A stretch of 64,000 nt of DNA from Thamnaconus septentrionalis (lineage: Eukaryota; Chordata; Actinopteri; Tetraodontiformes; Monacanthidae): NCBI GenBank assembly GCA_009823395.1, contig CM020501.1, forward strand, positions 7,355,361-7,419,360. Reading direction: 5' to 3'. This document shows, piece after piece, positions 13,452 to 25,400 of this stretch; the stretch's first letter is position 1; each line of letters starts with the position of its first letter. The position numbers and the translations under genes were made by a program. Below the pieces are notes generated by a model that made no database searches, had not been told where the DNA came from, and worked only from the letters and a program-made list of their open reading frames with translations.

Positions 13452-16400
13452 CCGCCTTTAGGGAGTGTACTTAGCATTGCCACTTCCTCTTGCTTGTCTG
13501 TTTACACCGTAGCTGACAGTGCTCCCAGGGGGTTGCTGTGCTTGTGTGCACCTTTGTGCGTGCATGGCTCTTGGTGTGTGCGTGCGCGTGCGTGCATTTC
13601 TCTGTGTGTATCATTAGAGACCAGCCACAGTAGCACAGCTGTCCCTCCTCAACATTAGTAATTTGTTTTTAATGAGAATCACCAGTGACCCACGACTAAT
13701 TCATTCATTCCTTTCCACGACGCCGTCCTCCGAAAGCTTTTGTGTTTCAATCCCGGACTGCCGTTCTTTCTCCTTGCACTTTTTTCTCCACTACTACTGT
13801 CCATCTCTGCGCTACACAAGCACTGGACCCCAGCGGTGGCGATTGTGGTGGCCACTGAGTGTAACTGCACTGGAGAAGGGGGAAGGCAGTGTGAAGGCAG
13901 AAGCGGTGATGAGACAAAGTCACTGCGACGCTGTTTACAAGTTTATGTCACTGAGCTCCCACTGCTTCAGTCTGGGACATTTCGATGATGACACACACAA
14001 ACACAAACTCACACACACAGTCTGTTTCTCAGTGGACATGTAGGAACAGCAAGTCAAAAGACGGGTCACCCTGTCCCCCATGCACTCACTCTGCTCTCAA
14101 ATTTGACAGAATATTTCTCTGTCTTTGTTTCGGTAAATGTTTGTGTGCATAAGTGTTTGTTTTTGACCGTGTGTGTGTGTGTGTGTGTGTGTGCGTGCGT
14201 CAGTGTGTGCGCGACCTTGACACTGAGCTACACAAGAGGGACCCCTGCGCCTCTCCAAGCCCCCTCCATCTCTTCCCCCCTCCTAAACAACCTGACACCT
14301 TGCCGTCACTACGGGGATGACAGGGGGAGGATGTTTGCACCCAGGGATGCCATGGAGAAGGCATCTCGACCCCACCTGACAGACGGGGCTAAACGTGCAC
14401 ACACACACACGCGCACGCACACAAAGGATGATCCACAGGAAAGCAAACTTGTACGTCGGCGGCAGGGACATCTGAATTCTTCCCATTCTGAGGCGGCAGA
14501 GTCCCCGAGCAGATGGGGAAGAGCGGAGATAATCTCCCAGCTCCGATTCTCCAGCTCGCCCATGTTTTATCTCAGCACTCAGGCAAATTATCCTCCTTTT
14601 TGTCCGCTCTGTCTAATATCATACCTTCATTAAGCCAGCAGCTCTCTTCTTCTGCTGCTGCTGCTGCTGCTTCTCCTCCCCGTCTCTGCCTCTCGATGCA
14701 GCAGGGGGGCTGACACTCGGGGAGGGTGTAGGAGAGCACTGAGGCAGAACCGACAGAACGAGAGGGAGAGAGGGGAGGGGAGGGGCGGGGGGGCGGATGG
14801 TTGCGGGTGGGGTGGGGGTGCGGGAGGGGCATTGGGGTCTGTGACTGTCAGCTATGGGAGAGGGATCCCCCGGGAGGAGCGAGGTTCAGGGGAAGAGAAA
14901 GAGAGAGAGCAGAAGAAGATTCAGGGAAAAGGGGAAAGAGAGCAGGAGGGAAGAGGGTGGGAGGGTGGGGGGGCGAGAGGGAATGTTGTTTTGATGTGAA
15001 GGGTGACGGGTGGGCTGTAGTCAGGCGGGCCAGAGGACGAGAGAGAAAAATAAAAGAGAAAGGGGTCAAGGGAGAAGCGGGAGGGGAAGACAGGAGGCAG
15101 AGCGGACCCCAGACAGTAAGTAGTAAATGAGGGAGAAAAGCTACGCTATCATTCACTGTTGTGCTGGACCAGTGTAGCCTCACTATGATCTCCACTCACT
15201 TGCAGCCAGTGTGCAAAACGTGGTGCTAAAGTTAAAGCATGGCATTGTACTACGGTAAAAAAAAATTGACAATGAAAAATAAATGTCATCAATGGTAATA
15301 AAAACCAATCATAGCAATTTAACAGAACCTCAGAACCTCATCTTAAATACATTAATAATAATGCAATGGATGTGTGTGTGCAATGTTGAGTGCTGGGGGA
15401 TTGCTGGGTTAGCCATCTTTTGACTTGCTGAGACACACACACACACACACACACACGCGGAATGAAAAGAATTAAAACAAAACTTGCTCTGGTAATTGCA
15501 TGGAAAAACAAGTTGAGCCCCATAACAAGAAAATACTGAAACCACGAAAGGGCAACTGTGGATTGTCGTGATTCAACCTGTTACAGAGATACAGTTGAAA
15601 GTACACCAGGTTCCAAGTCAATAATAGAATTTTGAGTTTCTTTTTCAAACAAAAGATACAAAAACACCAACAGAAGTGACAATTTTATCCAAATGCAATT
15701 TATACCAAGTCTTCTTTTTTGTTTGGTGTTTTCTTTCAGGGGGCGATTTTTCCGGAAGTCCATATTCCCATCCCCAGTACTCAACATACAATGAGTCATG
15801 GAGATTTCCCAACCCCAGCTTATTAGGTAGGTGTACCACACGCCGATCAGTGGATTCAGTTTCATCTCAGTGTCACTCTCTCCTGTGCTCCATTGTAATG
15901 TCCTGTATCTACCACATTCCACTGTTCATGTTTCGGTCACATACCATTTCCTTTCCACTGCACGGAAAAATGCCATTCATCAAAGACAAGGCAGCAGTTC
16001 CTTTCTGCTTTTGCCACAACTTTCCCTTCCTCACACCTCCCACCTTTGCATTTTTAGAGGAAGGTGATTAGCTACGGTAGATAAAGACAGATTGAAAACA
16101 CTGTCACGACTCGGCTCTCAAAAAGCCATGACAAGAGGGAACACACGAATAGGTTTAACAAGTGATAAATAACAAAAATAGCACAATGGGATGTGTAACA
16201 TGTCTTTGTTAGCATGTCTGCTGTTGGCTGAAAATGTTAACGAGTGTATGTAAGTGTTAAAAAATGTGAACTTAAAATAAGTAGGCCTGAGCCAAAATGA
16301 AATATGTTAACAAAAGCATGTGGAGGAGCAGATCCGTGAGATGCTGGAGAGAATGAGGCTGGACGGTGACTACAGGCTTTATAGTGTTAGGGAGACTGGC

Positions 16401-17188
16401 AAGGTGCTCCCCAATCACGTCAAACCCCACCCACTGCCATACCTGCAGGACACACACACGCACACACAAAGCAGGCTCTCGTCAATAGGTGGCCGTCACA
16501 ACACCTTATATTGGAGGTTGGCAAGAGTTGGAAGCCATGGAGGTGCGAGGGAAGCTAAAGATAGATACACTCTTTCCCCCAAAAACCAAAACCTGTCTGT
16601 GTCAAAGTCAGTGTCCGGAGAGCTGTTTCCGATTCGACTGTGTCAAAACTTGGGAGGGGGTCAGAAGCTATCTGACCTGTAGTGAGCCTTTCCAGCCTTT
16701 CCTTACCCATCCCCTCCCCTCCTCTGTCCCCAGTGTTTCAGCAGGATTATGGCTCTCTCCTGGGCACGGAAATCGGCTGTTCCTCCAGTCTCTTCACCAG
16801 CCAGGCAGGACAGATGCAAGGTAGGTGGAGAGAGAAAGAATCAGGGAGTAAACTCAAGCATCCAGAACATTGGTGGCGATCCAGCTGTGCCGATGCGTAA
16901 ATGAAGAAAAATGATTGCAGGAAAGACAGGAGGAGACTGAAGGAGACCCACAGTTGGGGACAGTTGGGGTCCGTGTCAAGGGATAGCGCAGGTTTAAGAT
17001 TGATGGCAGGGGATTGGAGAGGCTGTGAACCAGGTGAAAGTGAAGGTGACTAAGACAGAGTCAGACTAAAGAGTTTGTCAGACTGGGTTGATGTCGAACT
17101 TCCCCAAAGAGCCTCCTGAGATTACTTGGACGGTAGACGGACGCACCTCCCAGCACACGGCTGGGCTGATTGATGGAAGGGACAGAAA

Positions 17189-17221
<33 letters not shown>

Positions 17222-17389
17222 TGTGCGTGCGCAAGAGGGTATTTTAGTGCGTACTTTGGTGTGTGAGTTTCTGTATGTCTTTGGGGTTACAGTATTAAAT
17301 TGACCTCTTCCCTGAGGAGAGAATAGACTCAAGGGATCAGCACTAGTAGAGCTGTACTCACTGTGTCAGCTTAGACTGTCACTTAGATA

Positions 17390-17423
<34 letters not shown>

Positions 17424-18250
17424 AAGAGAGAAAGAGAGAGCGAGAGAGAGAGAGAGAGAGAGCGAGAGGGAAGGAGAGAGAGAGTGTCAAAAGGTAGAAG
17501 ATGAAGAGGCGGGTGTCGGAACGTGGAGTGGAGTTCATTTTATTGGTTGTACATGACAAGGAGACTAATTTCTTTCTGTCATTAGCTTCATCAGCTCATG
17601 TCATCTCATCCCTGCCTTTCAACGCTCACATTCAAAGTAAAATGTAATCTCAGCTGGCAAATTGAAGCTACTTATTCACATTTATACTGTATTTCAGAAA
17701 GGATAGTTCTGATTTATTACAACCAAGACCCTTTATTTTGTCATTTTAACCATCTTCCCTATCAAGAGAAAAATTTCCCTATTATGAGAAACTGCGAGGG
17801 TAGAGTGTGGGAGTGTGCTGTTTGCTAAAGAGGTCCAGAGACATGGAAATTGTACTGTGTCCACATTTTCCATCATGTATTTTCTGTACAACAGGCATTA
17901 AAACAGGGAACATTGGTAGCTTCAAGCTTCATTCATTTACCATTTAAATCTGTTTCAGTAGATATTTGTGTTTTTCAACCTATTAGTTCTTATCATTATC
18001 TCTGGGAACTAACAAGTTGCTGATAACCACTAAGTATTACAAGTAACAAGAAATTTGCTAAATACACATCCAACTTTGTAGTTGTAAACCAAAACTACAA
18101 AATACTTTTGTTTCAAAGTCTTATCTCAATGATTGAACATTAATCATCTGTCTTTATGTTATTTCAGGCTCACCTTACTACTATAGTGCAACATCACGAG
18201 GGGCGGGCCCAACTGCCACTGCAACAGCCTCCGCCTATGACCGCCACTGA
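2235..18250 (+). CDS. pax5: Paired-box transcription factor Pax5, C-terminal exons (5' partial)
   Basis: Pax5 is a nuclear DNA-binding factor that sets B-cell identity and patterns the midbrain-hindbrain boundary. Five exons join in frame: 2235-2419 (enters phase 1), 9651-9783, 13057-13158, 15740-15826 and 18168-18250 with a TGA stop, 195 residues in all. The first encodes the partial homeodomain typical of Pax2/5/8 ([13 protein letters not shown], then [10 protein letters not shown]). The others encode [52 protein letters not shown] and a terminus ending AYDRH. The AYDRH end excludes Pax8, and [17 protein letters not shown] with [10 protein letters not shown] fits Pax5 better than Pax2. Every junction has consensus GT-AG ends and matching phase. 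The paired domain and octapeptide exons lie left of the window. A possible extra in-frame exon (16734-16820) is listed separately. Assignment to Pax5 is inference from remembered family sequences. Confidence 0.93.
2473..2519. repeat. AAT trinucleotide microsatellite
   Basis: About 13 AAT units followed by CAA units, starting some 50 nt after the pax5 donor at 2420. Confidence 0.95.
3241..3320. repeat. CTGT tetranucleotide microsatellite
   Basis: About 19 CTGT units with a few CTCT interruptions in a pax5 intron; it generates a spurious Cys-Leu-Ser-Val repeat frame. Confidence 0.95.
6500..6566. repeat. Compound TG/AG microsatellite
   Basis: About 20 TG units directly followed by about 13 AG units in a pax5 intron. 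Confidence 0.95.
7811..7877. repeat. GA microsatellite
   Basis: About 33 nearly uninterrupted GA units in a pax5 intron. Confidence 0.95.
9199..9262. repeat. TG microsatellite
   Basis: About 30 TG units with single interruptions, in a pax5 intron some 390 nt before the exon at 9651; another shorter TG run lies at 9403-9432. Confidence 0.95.
9784..13056 (+). other. pax5: pax5 intron
   Basis: Contains a CA tract (11124-11178), a G/C-rich stretch (about 11180-11480) with no splice-compatible coding exon, and a repeat-free block at about 10320-10760 rich in TAAT-type homeodomain core sites. Nothing coding was recognised. Confidence 0.6.
11124..11178. repeat. CA microsatellite
   Basis: About 27 perfect CA units in a pax5 intron, next to a G/C-rich stretch. 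Confidence 0.95.
13159..15739 (+). other. pax5: pax5 intron
   Basis: Contains TG tracts (about 13420-13450 and 14170-14192), a purine-rich strand-asymmetric stretch (about 14720-15110) and a CA tract (15432-15457). The long open frames here follow the purine/pyrimidine bias and have no coding character. Confidence 0.6.
16734..16820 (+). CDS. pax5: Candidate alternative (cassette) exon of pax5, 87 bp
   Basis: This open 87-bp segment lies in the last pax5 intron. It follows a strong pyrimidine tract ending CCCCAG and is followed by the donor GTAGGT, the same hexamer used by the preceding constitutive exon. Entered in phase 1, as that intron requires, it reads through without a stop and leaves in phase 1, so it could be included or skipped without shifting the frame. 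It would insert 29 residues starting [15 protein letters not shown] and ending SQAGQMQ between the PNPSLL and SPYYYS blocks, inside the transactivation/inhibitory region. The peptide does not resemble the neighbouring exon of identical length. I do not recall this exon from mammalian PAX5, so its use is inference from splice signals only. Confidence 0.55.
17389..17482. repeat. Compound TG/GA microsatellite
   Basis: A TG run followed by an interrupted GA run in the last pax5 intron, between the candidate cassette exon and the terminal exon. A separate TG run lies at 17189-17219. Confidence 0.9.
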
Positions 18251-21200
18251 CCCCCTCCCACCGAGAGCAGCGGTGGATGAAGGGAAGAAGACCAGGAAAG
18301 GAGAGGAAGGAGGGAGGGATGGATAGCACCAGCACAGCTGATTACGAACAGGCTTACCCACGGACGACAATGAGGATGAAGATTACAAGCGAAATGTCAG
18401 TGAAGTTTGAATTTTCTTTGGTTGACGTACCAACAAATGCACTGCTGTACGCAGTTGACCTGTAGAGGTCCCACATTAATGTGAGGACGTGGACATTGTC
18501 AACTACCAATCAGATGCTTGGGTGAAGACAGAAATTTGGACCCTCCAATTATTTATCAAGGTTTGGAACCCTTTTTATTTCTCCCAAACCAAACGGCTAG
18601 GTGTTTTACAGAAAGGTTTCAGTGGAGCTGTGATTAAAACTGTGCTGTGGTATTTTGGGTAAATTGCTGTTCTTTTAGTGGGCTGGGTATATTTTTGATG
18701 AAACCATTTGTTCTATCGCCTTTTCCAACAGTCTTTTTACTCCCTGACATTGATTAATCAATTTTCTATGCCATGCTACACAAAATAAAGACAATCCAAT
18801 GCTCGTAACTGTAAATGACCAAAATGCAACACCCATTACTTAACCATGGTGTACTTATCACGGTTGACTTCACACACACTTCCTCTAGCATACCACAAGC
18901 AGTTTACAACTGTAACAGGGCCAGCTCAACTAAAACTGAAGTAATACTGAAGTTGATTATGTCAAACAGTAGCAGCCGAATACAATTTTATTAATGGTTG
19001 CTAGCTTAACATGCTAACTGAGCCCATTTACCAGTTTCCACGTGACAAGTGTAACATTAAAGACTTTGAGGACATGCTGTGCAACAAATACAGCTCAACA
19101 AACGTGAAGCCCTGAAGCAGGATACTCAGTGTGATAAGTGCATGCTAATGTATTTTGGTAATTGGTTATTAATAAGTGGAAAACAACAATATACTCTACT
19201 CATGTCCCTCGCGAATAAGCTATTTTGTTACACACACGTTGAGAGCTCATCTAAAAGAATGGAAGCACACGTCTGTTCTGAGAATTGCTGCTTTGGTCAG
19301 TTCTGCCTGTTTACGATCATCTGCCACATAAACTTCTATTACATTGAAAACAATTTGTGTGGGCAAAACAACTGGAGATATGGCTATGAAACCAATGAAA
19401 TGCAGGCAATGTTCTGAATGCTCACACAAATCAATGCTGTACTTTTTTATTTATATAATGCTCACACTGGATAATCATTGCTCAGTGGTGAACTTACACA
19501 AATGGTCATTCTCAAATGCAAGCCAAAATCTAAAAAGATTCCAGCCATAGCTTGACATCCACACTTGCAGTCTCAAATACTATGAAACCGCTGACTGACC
19601 TGCAGGCCTTTCAGTAAAGCACAGCCTAAAACTTGAGCCTTTGAGTGTGAAATACGCTGAACGTGTTATCATCAGATGAAAATCAAACGCACCACGGAGT
19701 GTTATTGTACAGGAAGGCGCTATCCTCCCTCCCCAGTTGAGGTTTAGTTGTGATCAAGAGCAATTTATAGTGGAGGAGAGACACAGAGTAATATATTACG
19801 AACCCTTCTGCTGCACTCCTTGGTGAAAGTGAATGCCTGTAATGATTTATAATATGTGACACGCTGTTGTGCTAGAATAGGTATTGCAATGACGACGGCG
19901 ACGATGATGATGCAGTCAAATATGAAATCTCAAAAAACTATGGAAAGAAGTCTTTTTAAATGATTCTTGCAATATTCTTGTTTGAGTTTTGCGTAGCGGT
20001 CAACTCTGTGGCTCTCAGCTGCCCTCCTTTTCTCTCTCCTCTACGTTCTCTCTCTTTCTCTAATCCTATTTTTGAACTCCCCAAAGATGGGCCCCCACTA
20101 GTGGATCGGCTGACTAACTACAAAAGCACAAAGAGACTCAATCATCATTTAAAGGCGCCGTTTTGCTTCCCCCCACCCCTCCAGAACTACTGAGCACTCT
20201 CTCCTTCTCCCACATTTAGTTTTTGTGCTGTTTAAAACCCTGAAAGGATTTTTATGGAAAAACAAAACAAAACAAAAAAAAAACACATAAACTCTTTTTC
20301 TTGCTACCTTTTTGTTAATCTCCCACATTAGTTCTGCGCTGTGACAATGTATGACACCGGGGTCGAGGCCTTACCTATCATGTACAGACAGAGATGGACA
20401 GATTTGCTTCTGAGCACTGATGTGAAATCAGTGTTTTTCCCTCTCAAACGTTTGAGAGCTTAGAGTGTTTATCATGCCAGATGGCAATATCTTCCTCAAT
20501 CTGTACAAAACTTCCTGTCTCACTTCTGTCCATACAAAATGTGTACAGTAATCAGTGAAAAAAAGTCTCAATGTCAATAGAAATTTCAATTATTCGCATT
20601 TGAAATTAGATTTTAGTGACAAAGATTTCTTTATCATCAAAGATTATGAGATGTGTGGTGATGTTTTAGCCATCGTCTGCAGGTGTTCACATTTCCTTTT
20701 AGTTTGTTCGTTTCTGGTATGTGTGTGTGGACGACTGTAGCGCTTCACTGCTACTGTGTATTTTTACTAGTTAAAAAGATTGGAGGCATCTGTGTGAGAC
20801 ATGAAATATAGATAAACATATACCTATATTCATTGAACAAAGCTCTTAGTTTCTCAATCTTTGTTGTTTCTGGGTTTTTGACATAGTATTAGAGTGGACC
20901 CTTTTACACTTGTAGACATAAAAAGTTTAAGAAGATTCGTAAGGTAGCTCACTAAAGCAGGAGCCTTTCCTTATTTTTGTCTTTCTCTCTTGATCTTTAC
21001 GAGGCATTATTGAACCTGAGCCGCACCAGCTGAAAACAAGGACAGTGCCTTTAGTTTTATATGTGTACACCCCTGACTGACCACACATCAGTAAAGTAAC
21101 GTTGCGACTCCCTTCCTGCAGCTCCAGAAACGCACTCTGCCTATCTGCCAATCCAAACTCCAAGAATATAGGTTCTGCTGAGCCCCTCAGCGAAGGCGGA

Positions 21201-22268
21201 TGGCAATTTCACGACCACAGTCCATATTTGTAAAGTAATTTACATCCTGCACCAAAGTCGCACTGCACACACACTCGGATTTAGCACCCTGGACGTATAT
21301 ATATGAAATGTCTCAGTGTCAGCATAATTAGTATTTCAGTCACAGACTTGACTAGAAAAGAAGTGGCAAAAGAAATTGTAACCTTAGTTCAAAAGGAACT
21401 TCCTGTCAATCCACAAACATGTAGCCAATGTGGGAAAAGAAAAAAAATGTTTTATTGTGGCAAAAAAATTTTTTTAAACAATCCAGATTCTAATTTAATA
21501 GTACATGGGGAAAGATTCAAATACTCCAACTAGGAAGTTTTAAATAAATCAAGTTAATCTGCTATAGTTGCGACACACTGCCAGTCTAGGCCTATTAACA
21601 CCTAATAAAAGTAATATTAAAGGGGCGTTGACAAAGGTTAGGTCTTTACTAAGAAGATTTACTGCCATCCAACCAACAATGAGATGCTTTTCATTTTATC
21701 AGAAAAAAACAGACAAAACACAAACTGATCTTTTTTTCTGAAGCCAAATCTGGGACTGCAATGTCTTGGTCATACATGAACTTATGTTGGTCTCCTTTCC
21801 ACCACAGCAGATTTCACCAGTTTGTAGCATCAGGTCGGCTTCATACTTAACAATTTTAACAGTGAGACAAGTTCACATCTAATAATCTCTGGTCCGACGT
21901 AAAGGCTGTACGAGGAAAACGCCAACCAAAATCACAGCCCGTCACATGCACGAGTGGATGAGCGTCATTTCTAATCAGTTTGCTAGTTGGCTGCTGCAGC
22001 AGCAGTCACCGGGAGATGGTTATCCCAGAGTTCTAACACCGTCAGATGTTTTTTTTTTTTTTTTTTTATCGCAGTGGTATCTTCGGTTGCCAGATTGTGA
22101 AGACAGCCGTCCTTGAAGCTGCCTCCCTCCCGTCTTAGATCACCGTGTTAGAGCCAAGATCAAAGACATCATCGTAACGTGTGTCTCTCGATGGTGGTTA
22201 TCCATCATCTCGGACAGCTTGAAAAAAAAAAAATCGCATAGCATAGCCAGCAGAAAAGCCCCAATGTT

Positions 22269-22576
22269 AAAGGCCCAGTGTGTAAAATTTGGTTTGATTT
22301 TTGGATTTTTATATTGGTAAAAACTTAACATACTACCCCCATAAATACATTAATAAAAGTCTATACTCACTGTACAATAAAAGTAATTTGGTTTTCCTAC
22401 CCTTAAAACAGTTCTCATATGTATACTCATATGTAAACAGTTCTCATATGTATATGTATATATGCATATATATATACACATATAAATATATATATAAGGA
22501 ATCCTGCCTGACAGTGGCCAAAATATGAAATGCGCTGTCAGGCGGGCTTCCTTAAAAATTTTACACACTGGACCTT
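22269..22576. mobile_element. Non-autonomous TIR element, copy 1
   Basis: The ends are inverted copies: AAAGGCCCAGTGTGTAAAAT on the left and the complement of AAGGTCCAGTGTGTAAAATT on the right. The interior, about 270 bp, is A/T-rich with a TA tract (22449-22497) and has no coding capacity. A second copy (32851-33119) shares both ends and internal blocks such as GGTTTTCCTACCCTTA. No convincing target duplication was found, so the superfamily is unassigned. It lies within the presumed pax5 3' UTR. Confidence 0.75.
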
Positions 22577-22804
22577 CAACAACACATCACAAGCCAAACA
22601 CACACGCACACACCACTGTGGACATGAGGAAATATCGATCGAGAGCCGCTCTCCTTGAGTAGGTGAATCCAGTTGTGCCTCCACCCAAACCCGGCGCTGG
22701 CCCGAGAGTCCGGCGACACGTTAACAGGATTATTTGTTAACTATGCATCTCATAGTGACGCGGCTCCGCCCTGCCACCGCTCCGACCTAATTGGTTCACA
22801 CATG

Positions 22805-22856
22805 TGGAGAGAGAGAGAGAGGGACGGAGGGAGAACGAGAGTGAGAGTGAGGGAGA

Positions 22857-22887
<31 letters not shown>

Positions 22888-22948
22888 GGACGGAGGGAGA
22901 ACGAGAGTGAGAGTGAGGGAGAGAGAGAGAGAGAGAGAGAGGGAGAAA
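22805..22948. repeat. GA repeat with a duplicated 37-bp core
   Basis: GA runs alternate with two near-identical cores starting GGGACGGAGGGAGAACGAGA at about 22821 and 22887, a 66-bp period. This is an incipient minisatellite. A CA tract follows at 23053-23113. Confidence 0.85.
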
Positions 22949-25028
22949 CGGCCCCTCGCCTTCACGCAGAGTGGCAGGCGTGACATTGACTGCGGGGACG
23001 AGGGGGGACTGGCGTGGTGGGTGGTACTGTAAGAAAGCACGGCGGGCACAGGCCACACACACACACGTACGTACACACACACACACACAAACACAAACAC
23101 ACACACACACACATAAATATAAGTACAGACACGCACTCTCTCCCTCCCTTTGTCCTTTGCGGAGCGCCGACGGCCCCTGTTCCCCAGGGGAGGCCAAACC
23201 TGCTGTGCCATCAGAAGCTCATCCCGTCTTTTTTCTTCTCCACCCCCAGCCCCCCACCTCCCTAATCTCATCATATCTCATGCACTTGTCTACCCCCCCA
23301 CCACCACTCCCTCGTCCCCCTCCCCAACCCCCACCTCCCCTCCCCTCCCCTCCTGTAGCAGCGCCACACCGCCGGGATTAGGGAATTCTAAAACTCTTCT
23401 GTTGATTTCAGGCCTGTGACCTTCCTCAAAAAGTCCTCCTCCTCCTCCACCACCTCCCCCTTTTGTCAAACGTACCCATTAATCCTTTTCTCCCCCTTTG
23501 CCTTTCTTACTTTTCTCCCCGACTATTCAGACGTGATGCTCACTGTCCTGTCAGAAATTCTGCATAGGAATGAAGCGGCGGCGGGTTTTTTTTTTTGTGC
23601 CAAAGCGAGGTCATTTCAATGGCGATGTTTCAATACACGGTGAGATCTCATCTTTCCCCCTTCTCTGATATCAAAACGGAGCACTTGAGGAGCAAAAGTA
23701 AAAAAAACAAAAAATCACAATACTATCAAACAACGGCTCCTTCTCAGCGTGGCCTTGGTTTAAAAGAATACCATCACCTCCCCATTTTTTTATTTCTTTA
23801 TCCCAGCTCCAAATCAAATAGGAAACGGAACAAAATGCAAATGAGTTTTCTTCTCTATTATGATTTCTCACCAAGCGTACGCCGCCCGACTGTATCTCAA
23901 TATGAATCCATGAGGACGGCTGCCGCCTTCTTAAAACCTACGGGGATTTCAGCATCACTTCTTGACAGCAATTAGTGGCACAATCTGTTACATGCTCGCA
24001 GATATAACTAGGCTCTCGACAGATCTCATAAAGTGTTACAGTACTCCGTACATCTTAATATTATTCAAGTGTGGAAGAGGAGAAACACAGGACTCAGTCG
24101 ACAAAAAGCAACTGTGCTTTTTAAGCAGATGTGTTAATAAAAAAAAATAACATGGTTTCTCACCTTACTGTGGCCTTTCGTGTAACAATCTGGAGGTTTT
24201 GTTTTTGTTTTTTTTTATGTATGTGTGTGTCCATGGCTTCCTATCTGGGGTGTTAAAGAGCTCTCTATGGTTTGAATCAGGAGCAAACAAAAGGCAGAAT
24301 CAGAATACAAAAGGACAATTTGGTTTTAAAAATCAAGCTTTTATTTCATTTTCAAATTTTAACACAAACAGATCAAAAAAACAATAAAAAAAAAAACATA
24401 TCTGTAACATTCACCAAAGCCTGCGATGCCTGTTTTAAATGATAGATTCTTGTACAAAACATAAAATAGCCGAGAAGACTTACAAATATGAACACAAAAT
24501 GAAAATAAGAAATGCCTTCAAATATTCTGTTGGGGAGGATTAAAAAAAAACATAAAAAGAAATGCTTCTTTAAGAAAATGTGTAAGTTTTTTATTCGATT
24601 TTCTAGTAGTTGCAAACAAAACTTGGTGTTTTTTCCTGTGTGTTGTGTGTTGTCTTAATATTTGAATGTATTTTACTGCAGTGCGAATTTGCCAAAGATA
24701 TCATATCTCTTGTTTTCTCTTTTCGTTTCTTTTCATTTTCCTGAATTGTGACCAGTTTCTTTCGGGGGAACGGCAAATGAATTGTGAATTTGATATTATG
24801 CCTATTTTCATGTTTCCATTGTTTATAATATTGTTATTTTCCAGCTGAGTTTACTGTAAATTCTGAACTTTGCAGTTTGCTTGACGCATCTCTCTCCATT
24901 CTCAGTCTGTGTACCCGTCCACCCGTCCACCCGAGTGACTGTTGTTGGTGAATTAATTATGTACCTGTAATGTGAAGCTAAGAAGTAATTATTTGTAAAT
25001 ACTTGCCATAATTTTATTGGTCCATCAG

Positions 25029-25034
25029 AATAAA
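25029..25034 (+). terminator. pax5: Candidate distal polyadenylation signal of pax5
   Basis: A canonical AATAAA followed by an A-rich run, then T- and GT-rich sequence that could act as the downstream element. It is the last good signal on this strand before microsatellite-rich intergenic DNA. The proximal AATAAA at 18784 is the alternative. Confidence 0.4.
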
Positions 25035-25357
25035 AAAAAATAATTTTTTGGAAGTCATACGTTTTTGTGTGAGTACTTTGACAAGCGCGCAGCATCCACA
25101 CATCACAACACGTCTTGCTTCCCACGGCAGGAGTTTGTTTTGCCTCTGCGTGACCCTGCGGCGCAAACCTTCATCCTCTTGGACGTCTGTCTGGAGGTGA
25201 AGAGTTGTGGGGGACACCAGCCACATCTCTGCCCTCCCCATCCTAACCCCTCCTCACCCCTCCTCTCACAGCTGAGTGAATGAAGTGTCCCAGTGCTGCA
25301 ATCTTGGCTGCTGGCCGAATCCAAGAGAGGGCAGAGGTGTGTGTGTGTGCTTGTCTG

Positions 25358-25398
<41 letters not shown>
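25358..25398. repeat. TG microsatellite
   Basis: About 20 TG units just beyond the candidate pax5 transcript end. Confidence 0.95.

Positions 25399-25400
<2 letters not shown>

Larger units (their letters stand above)
18251..25034 (+). other. pax5: Probable long 3' UTR of pax5
   Basis: No credible coding exon follows the pax5 stop for almost 7 kb. The stretch is A/T-rich with relatively few microsatellites. A proximal AATAAA lies at 18784-18789 and a distal one at 25029-25034, after a T/A-rich run that looks like a transcript end. Mammalian PAX5 mRNAs have 3' UTRs of several kilobases, so a long UTR is expected, but the true end cannot be fixed from sequence. A TIR element (22269-22576) and GA/CA repeats (22805-23113) interrupt it, so the distal part may instead be intergenic. 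Confidence 0.45.

Noticed and set aside
2235..18250. Alternative identity pax2 or pax8
   Set aside because: The AYDRH end excludes Pax8. [18 protein letters not shown] and WRFPNP match remembered Pax5 better than Pax2, and the melk neighbour matches the PAX5 locus.
22750..23419. Long Ser-Leu, Arg-Glu and Thr-His repeat frames
   Set aside because: Artefacts of GA and CA microsatellites, open on both strands at once.
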